The notes: generated by a model from the letters alone, not told the origin. Numbered from the stretch's first letter, positions 1 to 12,100 are shown. The stretch: 64,000 nt of DNA from Adineta steineri (GCA_905250115.1 CAJNOI010000166.1:101916-165915); one strand, 5' to 3'. Translations and numbers: made by a program.

Positions 1-125
1 GTGTGAACATGGGCGTGCTTGCGGCTCTTCTTCAATCACCACATCGAGATCCTGAATGTGGGTGTGAAAATTGAAGCCAACTCGCACCCACAGCTACGCC
101 CACACCTTCGATTCCGTAGGGGTAT
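1..125. repeat. Truncated copy of CACCCA/TTCGA foldback repeat family
   Basis: GTGGGTGTGAA is followed by CGCACCCACAG, GCCCACACC and TTCGATTCC. This order of GGGTGTG, then CACCCAC, then CCTTCGA matches the cores of the elements at 4380-4640 and 49052-49458. The window edge cuts the left side. It is called by resemblance only. Confidence 0.45.
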
Positions 126-645
126 TCTGTTGATCTGATATATCCCTCATGAGGTAATACTAAGAGATCGTCACTATCACATCTCTGATATTGTTAAACA
201 GACTCCTACCCTGTGTCATATTAAAGAATGTGACATAGGATAAGACTCGATAACTGTTTTGACCATATATGTCCATTCTTTCTTTTCTATGGATATATAT
301 GTTGCGTTCTTGCTAACAAGTACTTTCTTTTCCGTGTCTCTCCTTATTTCTTCCTATTATGTATATGTTAGGTATTTTCCATTCTATCTTATTCGTCGTA
401 TGCTATATAAGGATGTGTGTAAGTAAACATGAGTATGCGTATTCAAGTCACATGATAGCTTCAAATAAACGATATATACATCAACGAATATTGAACGCAA
501 CTCCCTACAATACTCCCTAAGATATTTTTAAACAATTCTTATTATCTAGTCTGGAAACTCAACAAGGGACATCTACCGGATACCAGGAATGACTTACACA
601 GTAGTTCAAGCCCTGAGACGCTTTACTAGAGGCTAATCAGAATCC
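126..645. other. No gene seen
   Basis: AT-rich sequence with stops in all frames and no convincing splice-joined coding segments. I see no RNA gene. Confidence 0.5.
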
Positions 646-1125
646 TAGGGACCAGTAGAGTCTGGTAGGGACTAGTAAGCTGTAATACGGACTAGTAAGG
701 TCTAGTAGGGCCTGGTACCATCTATTAGATCCTAGTACTATTTAATAGATCCTAGTACTACCTACTAGACACTAGTACGTATTACTAGGACCTAGTACTA
801 CATAGTAGATGCTAGTACTACGTAGCAGGTCCTAGTCCTCTCCACTAGATCCTATTGCTTCCTAATAGGTCCTAGCACTACCTACTAGATCCTAGTACTA
901 CCTACTAGACCTTCGTACTACCTACTAGACACTAGTACTACCTATTAGAGCCTAGTACTCCCTACTAGATCCTAGTACTACAAACTAGGTCCTAGTACTA
1001 CCTACTAGACCCTATTACTACATACTAGAGCCTAGTACTACAGACTAGATCCTAGTACTACAGACTAGATCCTAGTACTACGTGCTCGGTCCTAGCACTA
1101 CCTACTAGGCCCTAGTAGTACTTGT
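646..1125. repeat. Degenerate 20-bp minisatellite (CCTAGTACTACCTACTAGAT)
   Basis: About 24 tandem copies of a 20-bp unit run through this stretch. The unit consists of two related 10-bp halves, CCTAGTACTA and CCTACTAGAT, and is rich in the palindromic steps CTAG and ACTAGT. Copies differ mainly at positions 9-14 and the last base. The first 70 bases (about 646-715) show the complementary pattern, with GGTCTAGTAGGG-type units, so the array appears to switch orientation near 715. There is no coding potential. Confidence 0.85.
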
Positions 1126-1269
1126 TAGGTCATGAAAATCTTTTCTAAAAACGCATAGTAACTACGTAAATATATATATAGATATACATTTATATATATG
1201 TAAAATATGTTTATACATAATATACGCGTATCATATATACAATGTATGACAGTTTTTACTTAAATAATT

Positions 1270-1640
1270 CTGTTCCTGATTGGTATATTTATTATCTAGA
1301 AATTATAATCTGACTTTTCGAACAACAATGTTGTTATTAGTCAGAAGTGATGGTACATTTTTAAGATAGATATCTTATTTATATTATTTGTATACGTCTA
1401 TTTTCTTTTCTTTTCATTTAATAGTGGTACGGAGAAGATGGTAACAGGTTGATACGATAAGGTGAAATACATATCGTCCGTACCACTATTAAATGAAAAG
1501 AAAAGAAACGTATATAAATAAGATAGACAAGATATCTATCTTAAAAATGTACCATCACTTCTGTCGAAGAATAACATTATTGTTCGAAACGGCAGGTTTT
1601 AGTTTCCAAATAATAAATATATTAATTAGAAAGAAAATTA
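1270..1640. repeat. Foldback (long inverted repeat) element
   Basis: Two arms of roughly 150 bp are imperfect reverse complements, separated by a loop of about 43 bases. Left-arm landmarks are TATATTTATTAT, TTTCGAACAACAATG, GTGATGGTACATTTTTAAG and ATAGTGGTACGGA (ending near 1433). The right arm starts near 1477 with TCCGTACCACTAT and ends with CATTATTGTTCGAAA and AATAATAAATATA. No ORF lies inside. This is the form of a non-autonomous foldback or MITE-like element. I did not identify a clear target-site duplication. Confidence 0.8.
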
Positions 1641-2010
1641 GTTAACTGAAAATGTCTACAACCTTCATCAATCGCAAATAATGTATGAAAGTTTTGAATT
1701 ACTTTTTAATTCATGTCTGGGATGAACTCATATTGGAGCTGGAGTTAGTTGATCGATCCCTAAGAGATAGGACGAAGTCGTGCTATAAAGAAGGAACCTG
1801 CCGATCTTTCTGGTGATAATATCGTTTGTGCTATTGTAAAAGTAATTCTATAAGTATACTGCTCGTGATACGTAATATACAGCTAGTAGGAGAGTTTATG
1901 AACCGTTTTGTTGGATATATCTACTATTTCTTTTGTTGCGACGAATGTAAAAAAGAAATAGATTTTCCCTCTTCAATATATCTTTCTTAAATAATCGTAG
2001 TTATACTTAC

Positions 2011-2344
2011 CGGGTGGAATTCGTGTTCCATCCATAATAATCATAGTAACAGTGTCTACATCGAGCACGAGATTGTAATTTTGGTTTGATATGTCAGCAA
2101 ACAATTCACAATTAGATGATGATTTATGAAAACTAATTGCTTTACAATGGATTTCAGCTAAACAAGCCATTTGACACTGGCGGATATTCGGCACAATAAC
2201 AACGGCCAATGGTGAGCAATTTGAGTTGGAACATTGAAATTGCCAACCAGCTTTGGTAGACATGCGAAGTGATCGCATATCTTGTGTGCCGGCTTGTGTA
2301 ACAAGAAGGAACAGAAGAAATAGAGAATTTCTTCTATTCGCCAT
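2011..2344 (-). CDS. PAN/apple-like secreted protein, first exon only
   Basis: The exon begins at ATG (MANRRNSLFLLFLLVTQAG), giving a hydrophobic signal peptide of about 20 residues. The mature part has cysteines spaced as in PAN/apple domains: Cys pairs near the start, a CQMACLAEIHC core typical of the central helix, and a later C-E-L-F segment after SSSN. Such domains bind proteins or glycans outside the cell. The exon ends at a consensus donor (CCG|GTAAGT on the minus strand), so the gene must continue toward lower coordinates. I could not find the next exon before the repeats at 1-1640. Either the intron is long or the gene was broken by repeat insertion. An upstream in-frame TTG adds three codons but is not a plausible start. 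Confidence 0.6.
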
Positions 2345-4379
2345 AACAAACAAGAATGTTAGTTAAGAAATAAATTTAACTGCAAATGAAATGTATTGTG
2401 AAGACATAGCATTAAATACCTTTTCAGTTTCTTTCTCTTTTTCTTTTTTCTCTGTTTTTCACACATCATAGATATTTTTTTGAATCCATCAGTGCGACGG
2501 AAAACTAGTCATGAGTTATTTTTTTGTCAGGATTGTGTAGTGGAGGTTAACTTTCAACAAGTCATGCATCAAGAATAATAAATTTCTTTTGCATAGTTTA
2601 TGTGCAGGCGGAAAACGAAACTACGTATATTTTAAAATCTTGTTTTATGCAGAAACAATGATCACTTCATGTGTTTATAATATGGGACCACTTTATATTA
2701 AATTCAATTCTATATGTCAATATACGAAACGCTTTATGAAATAAATCAATGAAGAGAAACTATTTTCCAGCACTCTGAAATAAGTTCAATAATTTTTCAT
2801 CGTTAAAAATAATCAGTGTTTTTCCTTCGAATGAATTATATCCCGTCCAACAGAATGATATCTGTTATTTTTCTTTCTCAGTTCTACGTTGCTATGATAT
2901 AAAATGTATACAGAATACAAAAGTTATTTCAAGATAATTTGATTTTCTTCACAAAGAAACGTTAGAAAAAAAAACCTTTGTGCAACGTTGTTCGTCTGTT
3001 ATAATCAGAATAATGGAAGTTGTGTCGTCAAAGAAAACTGTGTATTACAAAAAAATGATGATAACAAATATCTGCTGATGTTGGAAGAAAAACATCGTTA
3101 CTATGTCGTTAGGGAAAATAACAATAATGTTGATGACGTCTTTACTTTCTTCATATATTGTGTTTAACAAAAATAATACAAATATTCTTTCGAGTTTTGA
3201 ATATATTGTTCATGAGTCTATGAATCCGTAAGATCTAAACTTGCGAGGAAATTCTTGAAACCTTCCTCTATATTACAACTATGAGAAATAACAAACACAG
3301 AATACATAAAATCTACATTCGGAATCTAGAGAATAAAGGGCAACCAGAATATTCCGAAAAATTTAACCAACTGGAAAACTCATATAATCTATGAACACAA
3401 AACACCAACGTCTTCTTCAATTTTGCAAGTCAACAAGAATAATTCTGAATAAATAAATACACATAAAGTTATTCATCAAGACAGGAAATAATAACATTTT
3501 TAAATTTTATTTTTTGTCAAATAAAAGAGGAAAAAGGAAAAAATTTATATACCATAAGTAATAAATATTGTAGCGGTAGGCCTTTCGAATTTTTTTCTTC
3601 TTTATCATGCTATAGTTTGAAAATGATGATGCTGTTTCATAATAAGTATTATGAAGACGTTACATTATAACTGAAGACAAAAAACTTGTAGAAATACAGT
3701 AAAAAATTGAGAGAACGGTTTAAGAAACAGAAAAGAAGAAGAAAAAAAAACTTCTTGCTGAAGAAGTATAGTTCACAATGAATAAGTGGTAATATGAAGC
3801 GATAAACCCACGTGACTAGATTTTTTTATGAAACAGGAGAAACCTTCTAAACTTACTTAACAGATACTTTTCATAGAATAATTAGGATACTCAGTGAATT
3901 GAAATAGAAACTATTCAGTCGACCATAATTCAAAACCTTTAATCAAAAAAAATACATTAAGTACCCTACAAATCTAGCTTGTAGTTGAATTGACTTTTTT
4001 TTATCATAAAGAACTACTCATAACTAAAGTTTTTATGTATGAGAAATTGTAGTTTCTATATAAATCATCATTTTATTCATAATCGACTTCTATTGGTATT
4101 GTTTTTAAACATTTGTTATTATTTTGGATTCATTATTGGACAATTTTTTTAACATCAAAATTTATTTTTACTTGAATACAATAGATCATTGGTTCTAGAA
4201 CATAATATTATTTATAACAATCATATAAATCGGACATAATAAATTATTTGATATTCTTTTATAAATATTGACACACGCTTATGAACAATATTAAAAAGAC
4301 ATATATTTCATTTTATTAATTAACAAATAATGTTATCAAAAACAAGGAATTATGATAGTCATTAATTGATATTAGTGTG
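2345..4379. other. AT-rich intergenic region, no gene seen
   Basis: About 2 kb of very AT-rich sequence with short homopolymer runs and no extended open frame. It carries the upstream region of the minus-strand PAN-like gene. I see no RNA gene or recognisable repeat. Confidence 0.5.
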
Positions 4380-4640
4380 TGACGATTCTACTGTATAACG
4401 TCGAACGATAAATTGCCGAAAGAAACAATGTCGAAAGTAAAATTGTCGAAAGAAATAATATTAAAAATAAAAATCTCGAAAAACTAAAATGTAGCAAAAA
4501 AAAGGAAATCTGAGATGAGTTTGGGGGTGTAAGGTGTGGGTTTGACTTTATGGATATTGGTGTGAGTGTTAGATGAAAATCATATTCAGTTAAACCCACA
4601 TCCCAGTAGCCACACCCACACCCACCCTTCGATGAATAAA
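4380..4640. repeat. Foldback repeat, family with TTCGA/CGAAA-periodic arm and CACCCA core
   Basis: The left arm has repeated CGAAAG-type words every 14-16 bases (GTCGAACG, GCCGAAAG, GTCGAAAG, GTCGAAAG, CTCGAAAA). GGGGGTGTAAGGTGTGGG follows, then its complement-like partner CCACACCCACACCCACCCTTCGA. The same architecture occurs at 49052-49458. The right arm seems truncated after TTCGATG. A 92-codon minus-strand open frame across it is a by-product of the repeat. Confidence 0.65.
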
Positions 4641-4699
4641 GTTTAAACAAGATGAATAAATAATCTTATTAATTGAAAGGACAAAAGATATTTGAAAAC

Positions 4700-4900
4700 G
4701 AATAGAGACGATCGTAAACGACTATATACGACGATGAATACGATCGTTTACTAGAACATACTCTCGTATACAACGTCGGTATTTTTCTGCATTTATCCGT
4801 ATACAGCCACGGAGATATACAGTCGTAATACGGCCTCAGTTAATACGGAGCAATACGGTCGTATACGGTATCGTATCCGACCGTTTACGAACTTCGCAAT
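4700..4900. repeat. CGTATACG-rich palindromic repeat block
   Basis: A stretch dense in short palindromic words (CGATCG, GTATAC, CGTATACGG, TATACGACG), unlike the AT-rich flanks. The ends look inverted: GACGATCGTAAACGAC on the left against CCGACCGTTTACGAAC on the right. A small non-autonomous element is likely. Confidence 0.5.
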
Positions 4901-4914
4901 AGTCGACCTGGGTG

Positions 4915-5175
4915 CACATTCGCACATTGCGATTCAATAATATTAATACTACTAATTCTGGTGATAGGAGTTATCCTAGTGATATTAATGATGCCGACAA
5001 ATTTATGATAATGCCACCACTCTATAGTCCTAAAGGTTTGATCGGATGCCCATATAGAAAGGTGTTTGAAGACAAAATGAAAGAATTCGAATTACTTCAT
5101 CTTATTACAGAATGTTTTGGTTTCTATCGTACCAAAATTCTGATCCCAGTACTAAAGAAAATAAATTCATGTTAG
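4915..5175 (+). other. Orphan open frame, possible exon or gene relic
   Basis: An open frame of about 87 codons with fairly normal composition (segments such as SGDRSYPSDINDADKFMIM and PYRKVFEDKMKEFELLHL). It begins without an ATG; the first Met lies about 30 codons in. It could be an exon of the gene whose next exon may start at 5533, a decayed transposon fragment, or chance. I recognise no domain. Confidence 0.2.
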
Positions 5176-5532
5176 CGTCAACGGTTATGACATCATGACG
5201 CTATACCGTATATATATATATATATATATTCTCTTTCTTTCCTTTTATGATCATCCGGTTCTCATGAACATGTTCATGATTATTTCCTTCTCTCTCTTTC
5301 TATTCTTCTCTCTAGTTTGTTTTCTCTTTATATCTCTGTTATATATAAAGAGGTGTTTTCTTCATGTAACACCAGTGTTTCTTGTTTTCCCTTTTTGTTT
5401 GTCTTTGTTTATATTCAATAAACAAAGTCTTTATCGACATCATTCCCATCTTTACTCTTTATATATTTATAGGATACGGTAGGCTTGATTTTCCCTAGGG
5501 AGATTTCACTTTAACCTTACAAATACCTTGTA

Positions 5533-5911
5533 GGTTAAAGTACATTCATATACCCCAGAACGAGAACCACACAATTCAAACAATTCTACAAGTGTGAAAC
5601 TCAAATCATGGGAAGATTGCATGAACCAATTCGATCGTACAATCCTTGTTCAAGTTGCCGCGCAGACTGGCATTTCAGAAGCTGTGTACTCTACACTTCA
5701 TGACCTTCGTCAACTACGCAATAAACTATGCCATGCACAACTAATTTCAAGAAAAAATGTCAACGAACTTAAAACACGTGCAAATGAGTTCACAGTTTTC
5801 CAGAAACGACAACAAGACGGATCAAAGTATTCCTTAGCAGTGGCAGAATTAGCGGATAAGTTACTGGTCTTACCTGAAGAAAGCTTCTTCCGGAAAAAGA
5901 CTTTGTACTGA
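5533..5911 (+). CDS. Unknown helical protein, probable internal or terminal exon
   Basis: The frame opens after a plausible acceptor (CTTGTAG|GTTAAAG) and continues through VKLKSWEDCMNQFD, LRQLRNKLCHAQ and FTVFQKRQQDGS to a TGA. The first ATG in frame is near 5621, so either this is an exon continuing an upstream one or the start is internal. The predicted product is helical and charged. The LRQLRNKLCHA stretch resembles the R-N-x-x-x-H helix of HEPN-like folds, but that is only a resemblance. A second open frame with similar texture begins 100 bp downstream. I could not join the two with a consensus donor in the right phase. No function is assigned. Confidence 0.4.
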
Positions 5912-6012
5912 TTAATTTCAGACAATCATAAAAACTGTAAACCTATTGAATTTTTTCGACACATTTTATTAACTAATTTTTACACTTTTTCATTATGTTT
6001 AATTTTTTTTAG

Positions 6013-6510
6013 ATGAATTCGCTGCCGCACTCCTCTTTGCATTTTAGTTATACAAGTCCAACTAAACATGTCAAACCAGAATTAAATGACAGTAAACGTC
6101 AAAAACAACAAACTCTATGTGTGGAACTTTCATCCTTTTTATTCGACATATTTTGCCAAAGAGTCGTTTTGCCAAAATTATCAGGCGAACATGATTGGTT
6201 TTTCCATGTTCGAGACATTCTTCATCGTGCATATATGAAAAAAGAACTTACTGAAAATGAGCAAAATTTGGTTGAAAAAGTTGAGCAAGAGGCCATTTCT
6301 AAATACTTTACTACCGATCAACGGCGTTGTCTACTTAATTTAAATGTGAGTATGGGCGAGCCATGTAGCCACCACTCAATGGATCCAGATGAACTATCAA
6401 AAGAAGTAAAAAATCTTGCGTCAGAATGGCTTGAAGGTGATGCACGACAAACTGTAGAAGCACTTATCAAAGCTATGCAGAATTCTATACCATTAAATAA
6501 ATCCAAATGA
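6013..6510 (+). CDS. Unknown 165-residue protein or 3' exon
   Basis: The frame starts with ATG directly after a strong acceptor (TTTTTTTTAG|ATG), which fits either an exon boundary or a start just after a spliced leader site. The product has hydrophilic N-terminal residues, then SSFLFDIFCQRVVLPKL, a Trp/His-containing patch (HDWFFHVRDILHRAYM) and helical C-terminal segments ending in SIPLNKSK. AATAAATAAA follows the stop at about 6527. It may be the 3' end of the gene carrying the 5533-5911 exon, because both are plus-strand with similar helical content. I recognise no family. Confidence 0.45.
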   Translation: MNSLPHSSLHFSYTSPTKHVKPELNDSKRQKQQTLCVELSSFLFDIFCQRVVLPKLSGEHDWFFHVRDILHRAYMKKELTENEQNLVEKVEQEAISKYFTTDQRRCLLNLNVSMGEPCSHHSMDPDELSKEVKNLASEWLEGDARQTVEALIKAMQNSIPLNKSK

Positions 6511-8468
6511 ACTAAGATAGATGTGGAATAAATAAATTTCTGTTTTCTTCTATTTATGAAATTTTGTCTTCTTGATTTTGTTTTTCATTATATTTTGAAC
6601 ATTGTGAAAACTACTCGGCAATCATCACAATATTTTTTGCTATCTTTCTTCTATTTTCTAAATCTCGACAATTTATTAAAAAGAAATCATTTTTTATCAT
6701 TAAAATGAAAATGTGTCATGTAGATTAGTTATCCTTTTGATTTTCTCCGATGAATTAAAAACAAAAGAAAAAAGTTATTTTAATCTTGTGGATGAAGAAA
6801 AGAAATCTGATCATCATTTCAAATATTTTTATTTAAAAAGAGAAGATTTGTGTTCATTGAATTGAAATCAATCGATGTCTCACAGACGGACAGGACGGAT
6901 AAAGAGAAAAATTATTCAATCTGATTTTTTAACAAAATCTTATCTTGATTAATTTATATTTCATATTAATCATCATTATCATCGGACGACAATCGATTCT
7001 AGCAGAATTCATCGACAAATACTTTTCGCTTTAGAAATATTTTCTTTTTTTTATCTTCACATTTGAGATTTTAGGTGATGCACATCTTTATAATTATGAT
7101 CAAATCAATACTGAAGATATGTTTTACGTCTTATGATAAAAATAATTAACTTCTTCATGAAATATTTTGATGTCGAATGAGGATGAAGGTGTGAATAAAC
7201 ATATAGAGATATTTATTATTAAAACTGTGAAAAGACTAAAATTAACGTTGTTTGTTGTTCTTGTCAAAAGTGTAAAATCTGGTTGAAAATCTTTTTCATT
7301 TTTTCGAAAATAAATTCATAATAGAAATTGTGAGAATAAATGGAACGATGATAAGACGAAATTTTCATTGGAGTTTTTCTTCATATGAACACAATAGAAG
7401 AATCTCAAGTCTTTTATTATTGACAAATTGAACATCTTTATATTGTGATGAGAAAAAATCCACAAAAAATATGGCTAATGTTTATTTTCGTGTAGATTTT
7501 TATTATTAAAAACCAATTGATCTAAGAATCTTTTTAGTTCACTGAATAATAAACAAATCTTGATGATAATTATCAAATATTTTTAATGATTTAAATGATT
7601 TTCTTACGAACCTTTGTTTAACCAAAATTATTCTTTCTTCTTCTTGTTTTTATGTCAAATATTTGAGCTTGGATGTTGCCTACATATTTAATTCTTCGAC
7701 TGAAAATAAATTTGTGGATGTGACTCTCTTCTTCACCCGCGCTCAACATCAAAATTTCTAATTCTTTCAAATGATTATCAACAAATCTATTTCATTTCAT
7801 TTTCGAACATCTTTAGTTATTCGAATAAATCTCAGTAGTGCTTGTAAAATTAAGAGTTTAAAGCAATTAGCATTCCATTTGATTATCAAGTTATAATTTA
7901 GTAATTTCTCATAATATAGATTTATCAAAACAAAAAACTATATTTTCTTTAATAATTGATGCAATTATTTATTTTGAATACAAAGTAATATGACTCTGAT
8001 ATATATATTTACCTTTTTCTAATGTCTATAATTACATTCATCAGTTGACTTACAATATAACAAAATAGTTCAAGCCATGTGCTGTGGGAATGTTATTAGT
8101 ACCCTCTCTCAAATAATAAAGGACATAGCCTTTTTTTAAAGTGATCGAATGATTTTATGCAAATTATGACTCATTTTTTTGAACTTACGGTTTATTCGAT
8201 ACGAAAATAGATGATTAACCTATGTATTTGCGTTGTCATCGAAAACACCCTTTTTAAAACGTTTTAAGTGAAGAAAAATATGTTTCAATTGACTGAAGCA
8301 ATTTATTCTCTCGTTTTTTTTTCTTGTGATTTTTTTTACAAAAGAAAAAAGAAGGAGAAAGGAAGAAAAAAAATAACACGTTGAATTTATGAAATTATAT
8401 AGTAAGAAAAAAATATAACTTTTACTCTTTCAAGTGCCATCGGCAATAAAAAAAGAAATTTGAACTAA
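6511..8468. other. AT-rich intergenic region, no gene seen
   Basis: Nearly 2 kb, very AT-rich, with stops in every frame. It contains the polyadenylation signal of the preceding ORF near 6527 and the promoter of the gene at 8469. I see no repeat family or RNA gene. Confidence 0.5.
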
Positions 8469-9007
8469 ATGAATGTTCAAACACTAAGTCTTACTCTTCC
8501 GAGTAGTCAAAGTAATCAAAAACCACATGTACATCATTTCCCATTAAACAATCAACGACATCATCCAACATTATCATCGCACAATGTACAATCAACAACT
8601 ACAGGGAACAGTCTTAAACCTAGACCTTATCATTTAAATGATTTTGCAAATAATCAATTCTTTATTGCTAAACGTAAAATTGATGAAGCTTTTCGTGGAC
8701 AACAACCACAACTAAGAAATGCTCGATCAACCAATGATCTTTTGAATTTATTTGATCAACATACAAGTAGATCTAAACGACAGGTTAATCTTTATTAATT
8801 TAAAATAAATATTTATTCTTCTATATTTTGTTTTAGGAAAATAAAATCAACAAAACTTCATCATTTGATAAAGATAATCATGTATCTGTTGTCAATCTTC
8901 ATGTGAGTCCGCCATCTTCAATAACACAACCTCATGATCAATCATCAAAAGGACTTATTCGACCTTATGAAGTCTGGAGTGGTGTTAAAAATCCATTTGC
9001 AAAATAA
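8469..9007 (+). CDS. Unknown small two-exon protein, about 161 residues
   Basis: Exons are 8469-8783 and 8837-9007, joined in phase across a 53-bp GT-AG intron (AAACGACAG|GTTAAT ... TTTTAG|GAAAAT). The product is polar and rich in Ser, Asn, His and Gln. It has no membrane segment and no cysteine pattern, so it is likely largely disordered. Two stretches look better conserved in style: ANNQFFIAKRKIDEAFRG with ARSTNDLLNLFDQHTSRSKR in the middle, and a terminal LIRPYEVWSGVKNPFAK. It lies only 131 bp upstream of the NDPK/PLAT fusion gene on the same strand, so co-transcription is possible. I do not recognise a family. Confidence 0.6.
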
Positions 9008-9138
9008 TATATGTACTTGCAAAAACAATACTATTCTGTATCTTTTTTTTTCTGCATATATTATATAAAATTAATTCAAGAAATTTATAAACTTCTTAAA
9101 TATATAGATAGAATGTTAGCGCTAAAATAAAATCAATT

Positions 9139-12100
9139 ATGAAATCAAAGAAAAGAGCTGAAATTCGTGATATACAATCGAAAGAAGAATGGGATGTAAT
9201 GTTAAGTAAAGAAGGCTTAAAATAAGTTTTTTCTTATTCAATATATTTTAATCTTATTTCAATCTTATTTTACAGTCATTGATGTTTATCAAGAATGGGC
9301 AGGCCCAACAGTTGTATTAGAAGATATATTTCTTCAACTTAAACGTACTTTAACACAAACAGAATATTTAACATTCTATTCTGCTAATTGTGAAAATATT
9401 GAAACGCTTGAACGTTATCGTGGTTATTGTGAACCATTATTACTTTTTTTTGGAGTATATTTATCTTACAGTTCAATAGAATAAGAATATCTTTTTTTAG
9501 AATAACACTCTAGTGTATATACAACATCATGTAAATGTACCAAATATAGAAAAAGCTATTGAAGAACAACTGACGAATGAATTACAAGTAATAAAAGGAA
9601 ATTCTAAACGAGAACCTGTAAGTTAAGAAATATATGATTTTATAAGAATCATTACTGTGGTTTTTGTAGTTTAATGATTCGGAATATAATAGTATTCAAC
9701 AAACAACTGGATCGATTACATCTGAACCTATGTGTAAAAATATTCGATAATATTCTTTCTAATTTTCAAATATATGTAGTATATAAAGGTGAATCATCAA
9801 GTTTACGAAGTTTATTAATGAAAACAGCTGAAAAAATTGATCAAGATTATTGGCTTAATTCAGGTAGTTTTTAATTTAATAGAATTTTATGAATTTTAAT
9901 ATTTATTTTTTAAGAATCATATAAATTAGGTGTTGCACTTTTTGTTATAAAACCTGATCTTGTTGCTGATGGAAAAAAAGATCAAATTCTTGATTATGTA
10001 AATAAAATAAATGAAAGATTATAAATGAATCATATATTAAATTTTTATAGTTACGTAATAAAGGATTTATCATTCACATAAATGTCGATAAATTATTGAA
10101 TAATGAAGATATAATTAAAATTTTCAAACCGGTACATCTATATAATGAATTTGATCGTTTTATGTCAAGTGGTCCAAGTACTTATGCAATAGTATCGAAA
10201 GGTTTTACAGGACGATCAACATCAGATGATCTTCGATATATTATTGGTCCTCATGATCCGGATATAGCTAAAGAAACTAATCCTGAATCATTAACTGCTA
10301 TCTATGGAACGGATGTTCTTTTAAATGGCTTTTACTCAAGTAGTAACAATAATGAAGCATTAAAGTTGAAATTTTCGAAAGAATTTAAACTTAATTAATA
10401 TGCATACAATTTCTATAGAGAAATTCATATTGTTTTTCCTGAATATCAACATCCTATAATCGAAGGAAAACCTATTGATGAATATATTCATAAAACAGCA
10501 ACATTATGTCTTCTTGGACCTGTTCAAGTACGAATGAAAAAAGGTAAACATCTGATTGTATACAAAATCACTAATTTTTATCATATAGAAGCTATTATTC
10601 AAGCCATTATTCAACGTGGATTTGAAGTACGTTATGAAAAAGTTTATATGTTTCGACCCGATGAACTTGAATCATTATATATTAAATATCGTAATGAAGA
10701 ATTTTTTAGAACATTAATTGAAGCTTATACAATGTAAGAAACAAATTTAATATTCGATTTATTTGAATAAATATTTAATAGTGGTCCATGTTTATTGCTC
10801 TATGTAGCTAAAGAAAATTGTGTTGCAGATTTTTGTGAATTTCTTGGACCATTTTCACGTGAAGAATTCAGTAAAATGCCTGGAACGTAAAGCTTATTTT
10901 ATTTACCAAGATGAAAATATTCTATAACTTTATTAATTAGACTTCGACACGATTTTGATGAACCAACAGTACCTGTGGTAAAAAAAAAGTTTTCTTTTAA
11001 TTAATGATAAAACCTATCAATATAGACGACAATTCATGGTTCAGAAAGTATTATTGATGCACGAAAAGAACTTGAACAATTTTTTCCATACCAACAAACA
11101 CTAACTATTATTAAACCAGGTTTAACATCCATTCAAAAAGGTCTAATAATAAATTTTCAAAATATTCTTTCTATACACAACTATTTAAATTTAGATGATA
11201 TTCTTAAGAGATTAAATTTAAATGGTTTTATAATTATGATTAAAGAAACAAGACATTTAACAAAAGATATTCTTACTCAATTCTATGCTCGACATCAAGG
11301 TTTACCTTGGTTTAATGATTTTATTCAATTTATGAGCAGGTTAATTGATCTATATCGTATTTTAATACTATTCATCCTTGATTTTCCAGTGATGTTTGTG
11401 AAGTAATAATTCTTGCACGAGAAAATGCTGGTAAGAAATTTCATCACATTCAGTTTTTGTCTTCAAATTTATTCTGAATAGTTCAAGCTTTACGTGAAAT
11501 TATGGGTCCTGTTGATCCTGTACGTGCGAAAACTGATGCACCGGAATCGTAAATTATTTGAATTTAGAAATCCAATCATAATTTTTCTTTTTTTTCTATC
11601 AATTAAAGAATTCGAGCAATTTACGGTTTAGATATAATGCGTAATGGTTTACATGCATCATCGAATAATAAACATGCACGTGAAGAAATTCGTTTACTTT
11701 TTCCTGATTATGAATTTATTAAAAATAGACCAATACCATTTCAATCAAATATTTTATCAACAGTTGATACTTCAGTCATTTCGAATGAGAATAATTATGG
11801 TATGATAATAGAAATTATGTATGAGATTACTGTAAATACATGCTTAAATAATAATGAAAATGATGAATCAGCTGTTTTTATTACATTAATTGGAAATAAA
11901 GCTGAAACAAAAAAATTTCTTTTACAATTTGCTGATAATACAATTCATACTTTACAATCAAATCAAACTGATATATTCCATTTTATTGATCAAGATATTG
12001 GTAGTGTAAGTGTGAAGTAATAGAAGACGAACTGAAAAAAAATTATTTTTTTATTTTAGCCAAAATATATTCAATTATTTCATGATGGACGAGGATTTCC

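Noticed and set aside
646-1125. Possible CRISPR-like array
   Set aside because: The units are contiguous 20-mers with gradual divergence and no spacers, in an intron-rich eukaryotic genome.
4372-4650. Minus-strand open frame of 92 codons, Phe/Leu/Ser-rich
   Set aside because: It runs through a foldback repeat; its composition comes from the repeated TTTCGAC and CCCACAC words.
5195-5482. Plus-strand hydrophobic open frame
   Set aside because: It arises from TATATA and TTTCTC low-complexity sequence, with no homologous motif and no splice context.
5533-6510. Joining the two unknown ORFs into one spliced gene
   Set aside because: The obvious donor near 5904 (CTTT|GTACTG) creates an immediate stop when joined to the acceptor at 6013, and other donors are non-consensus, so I kept them separate.
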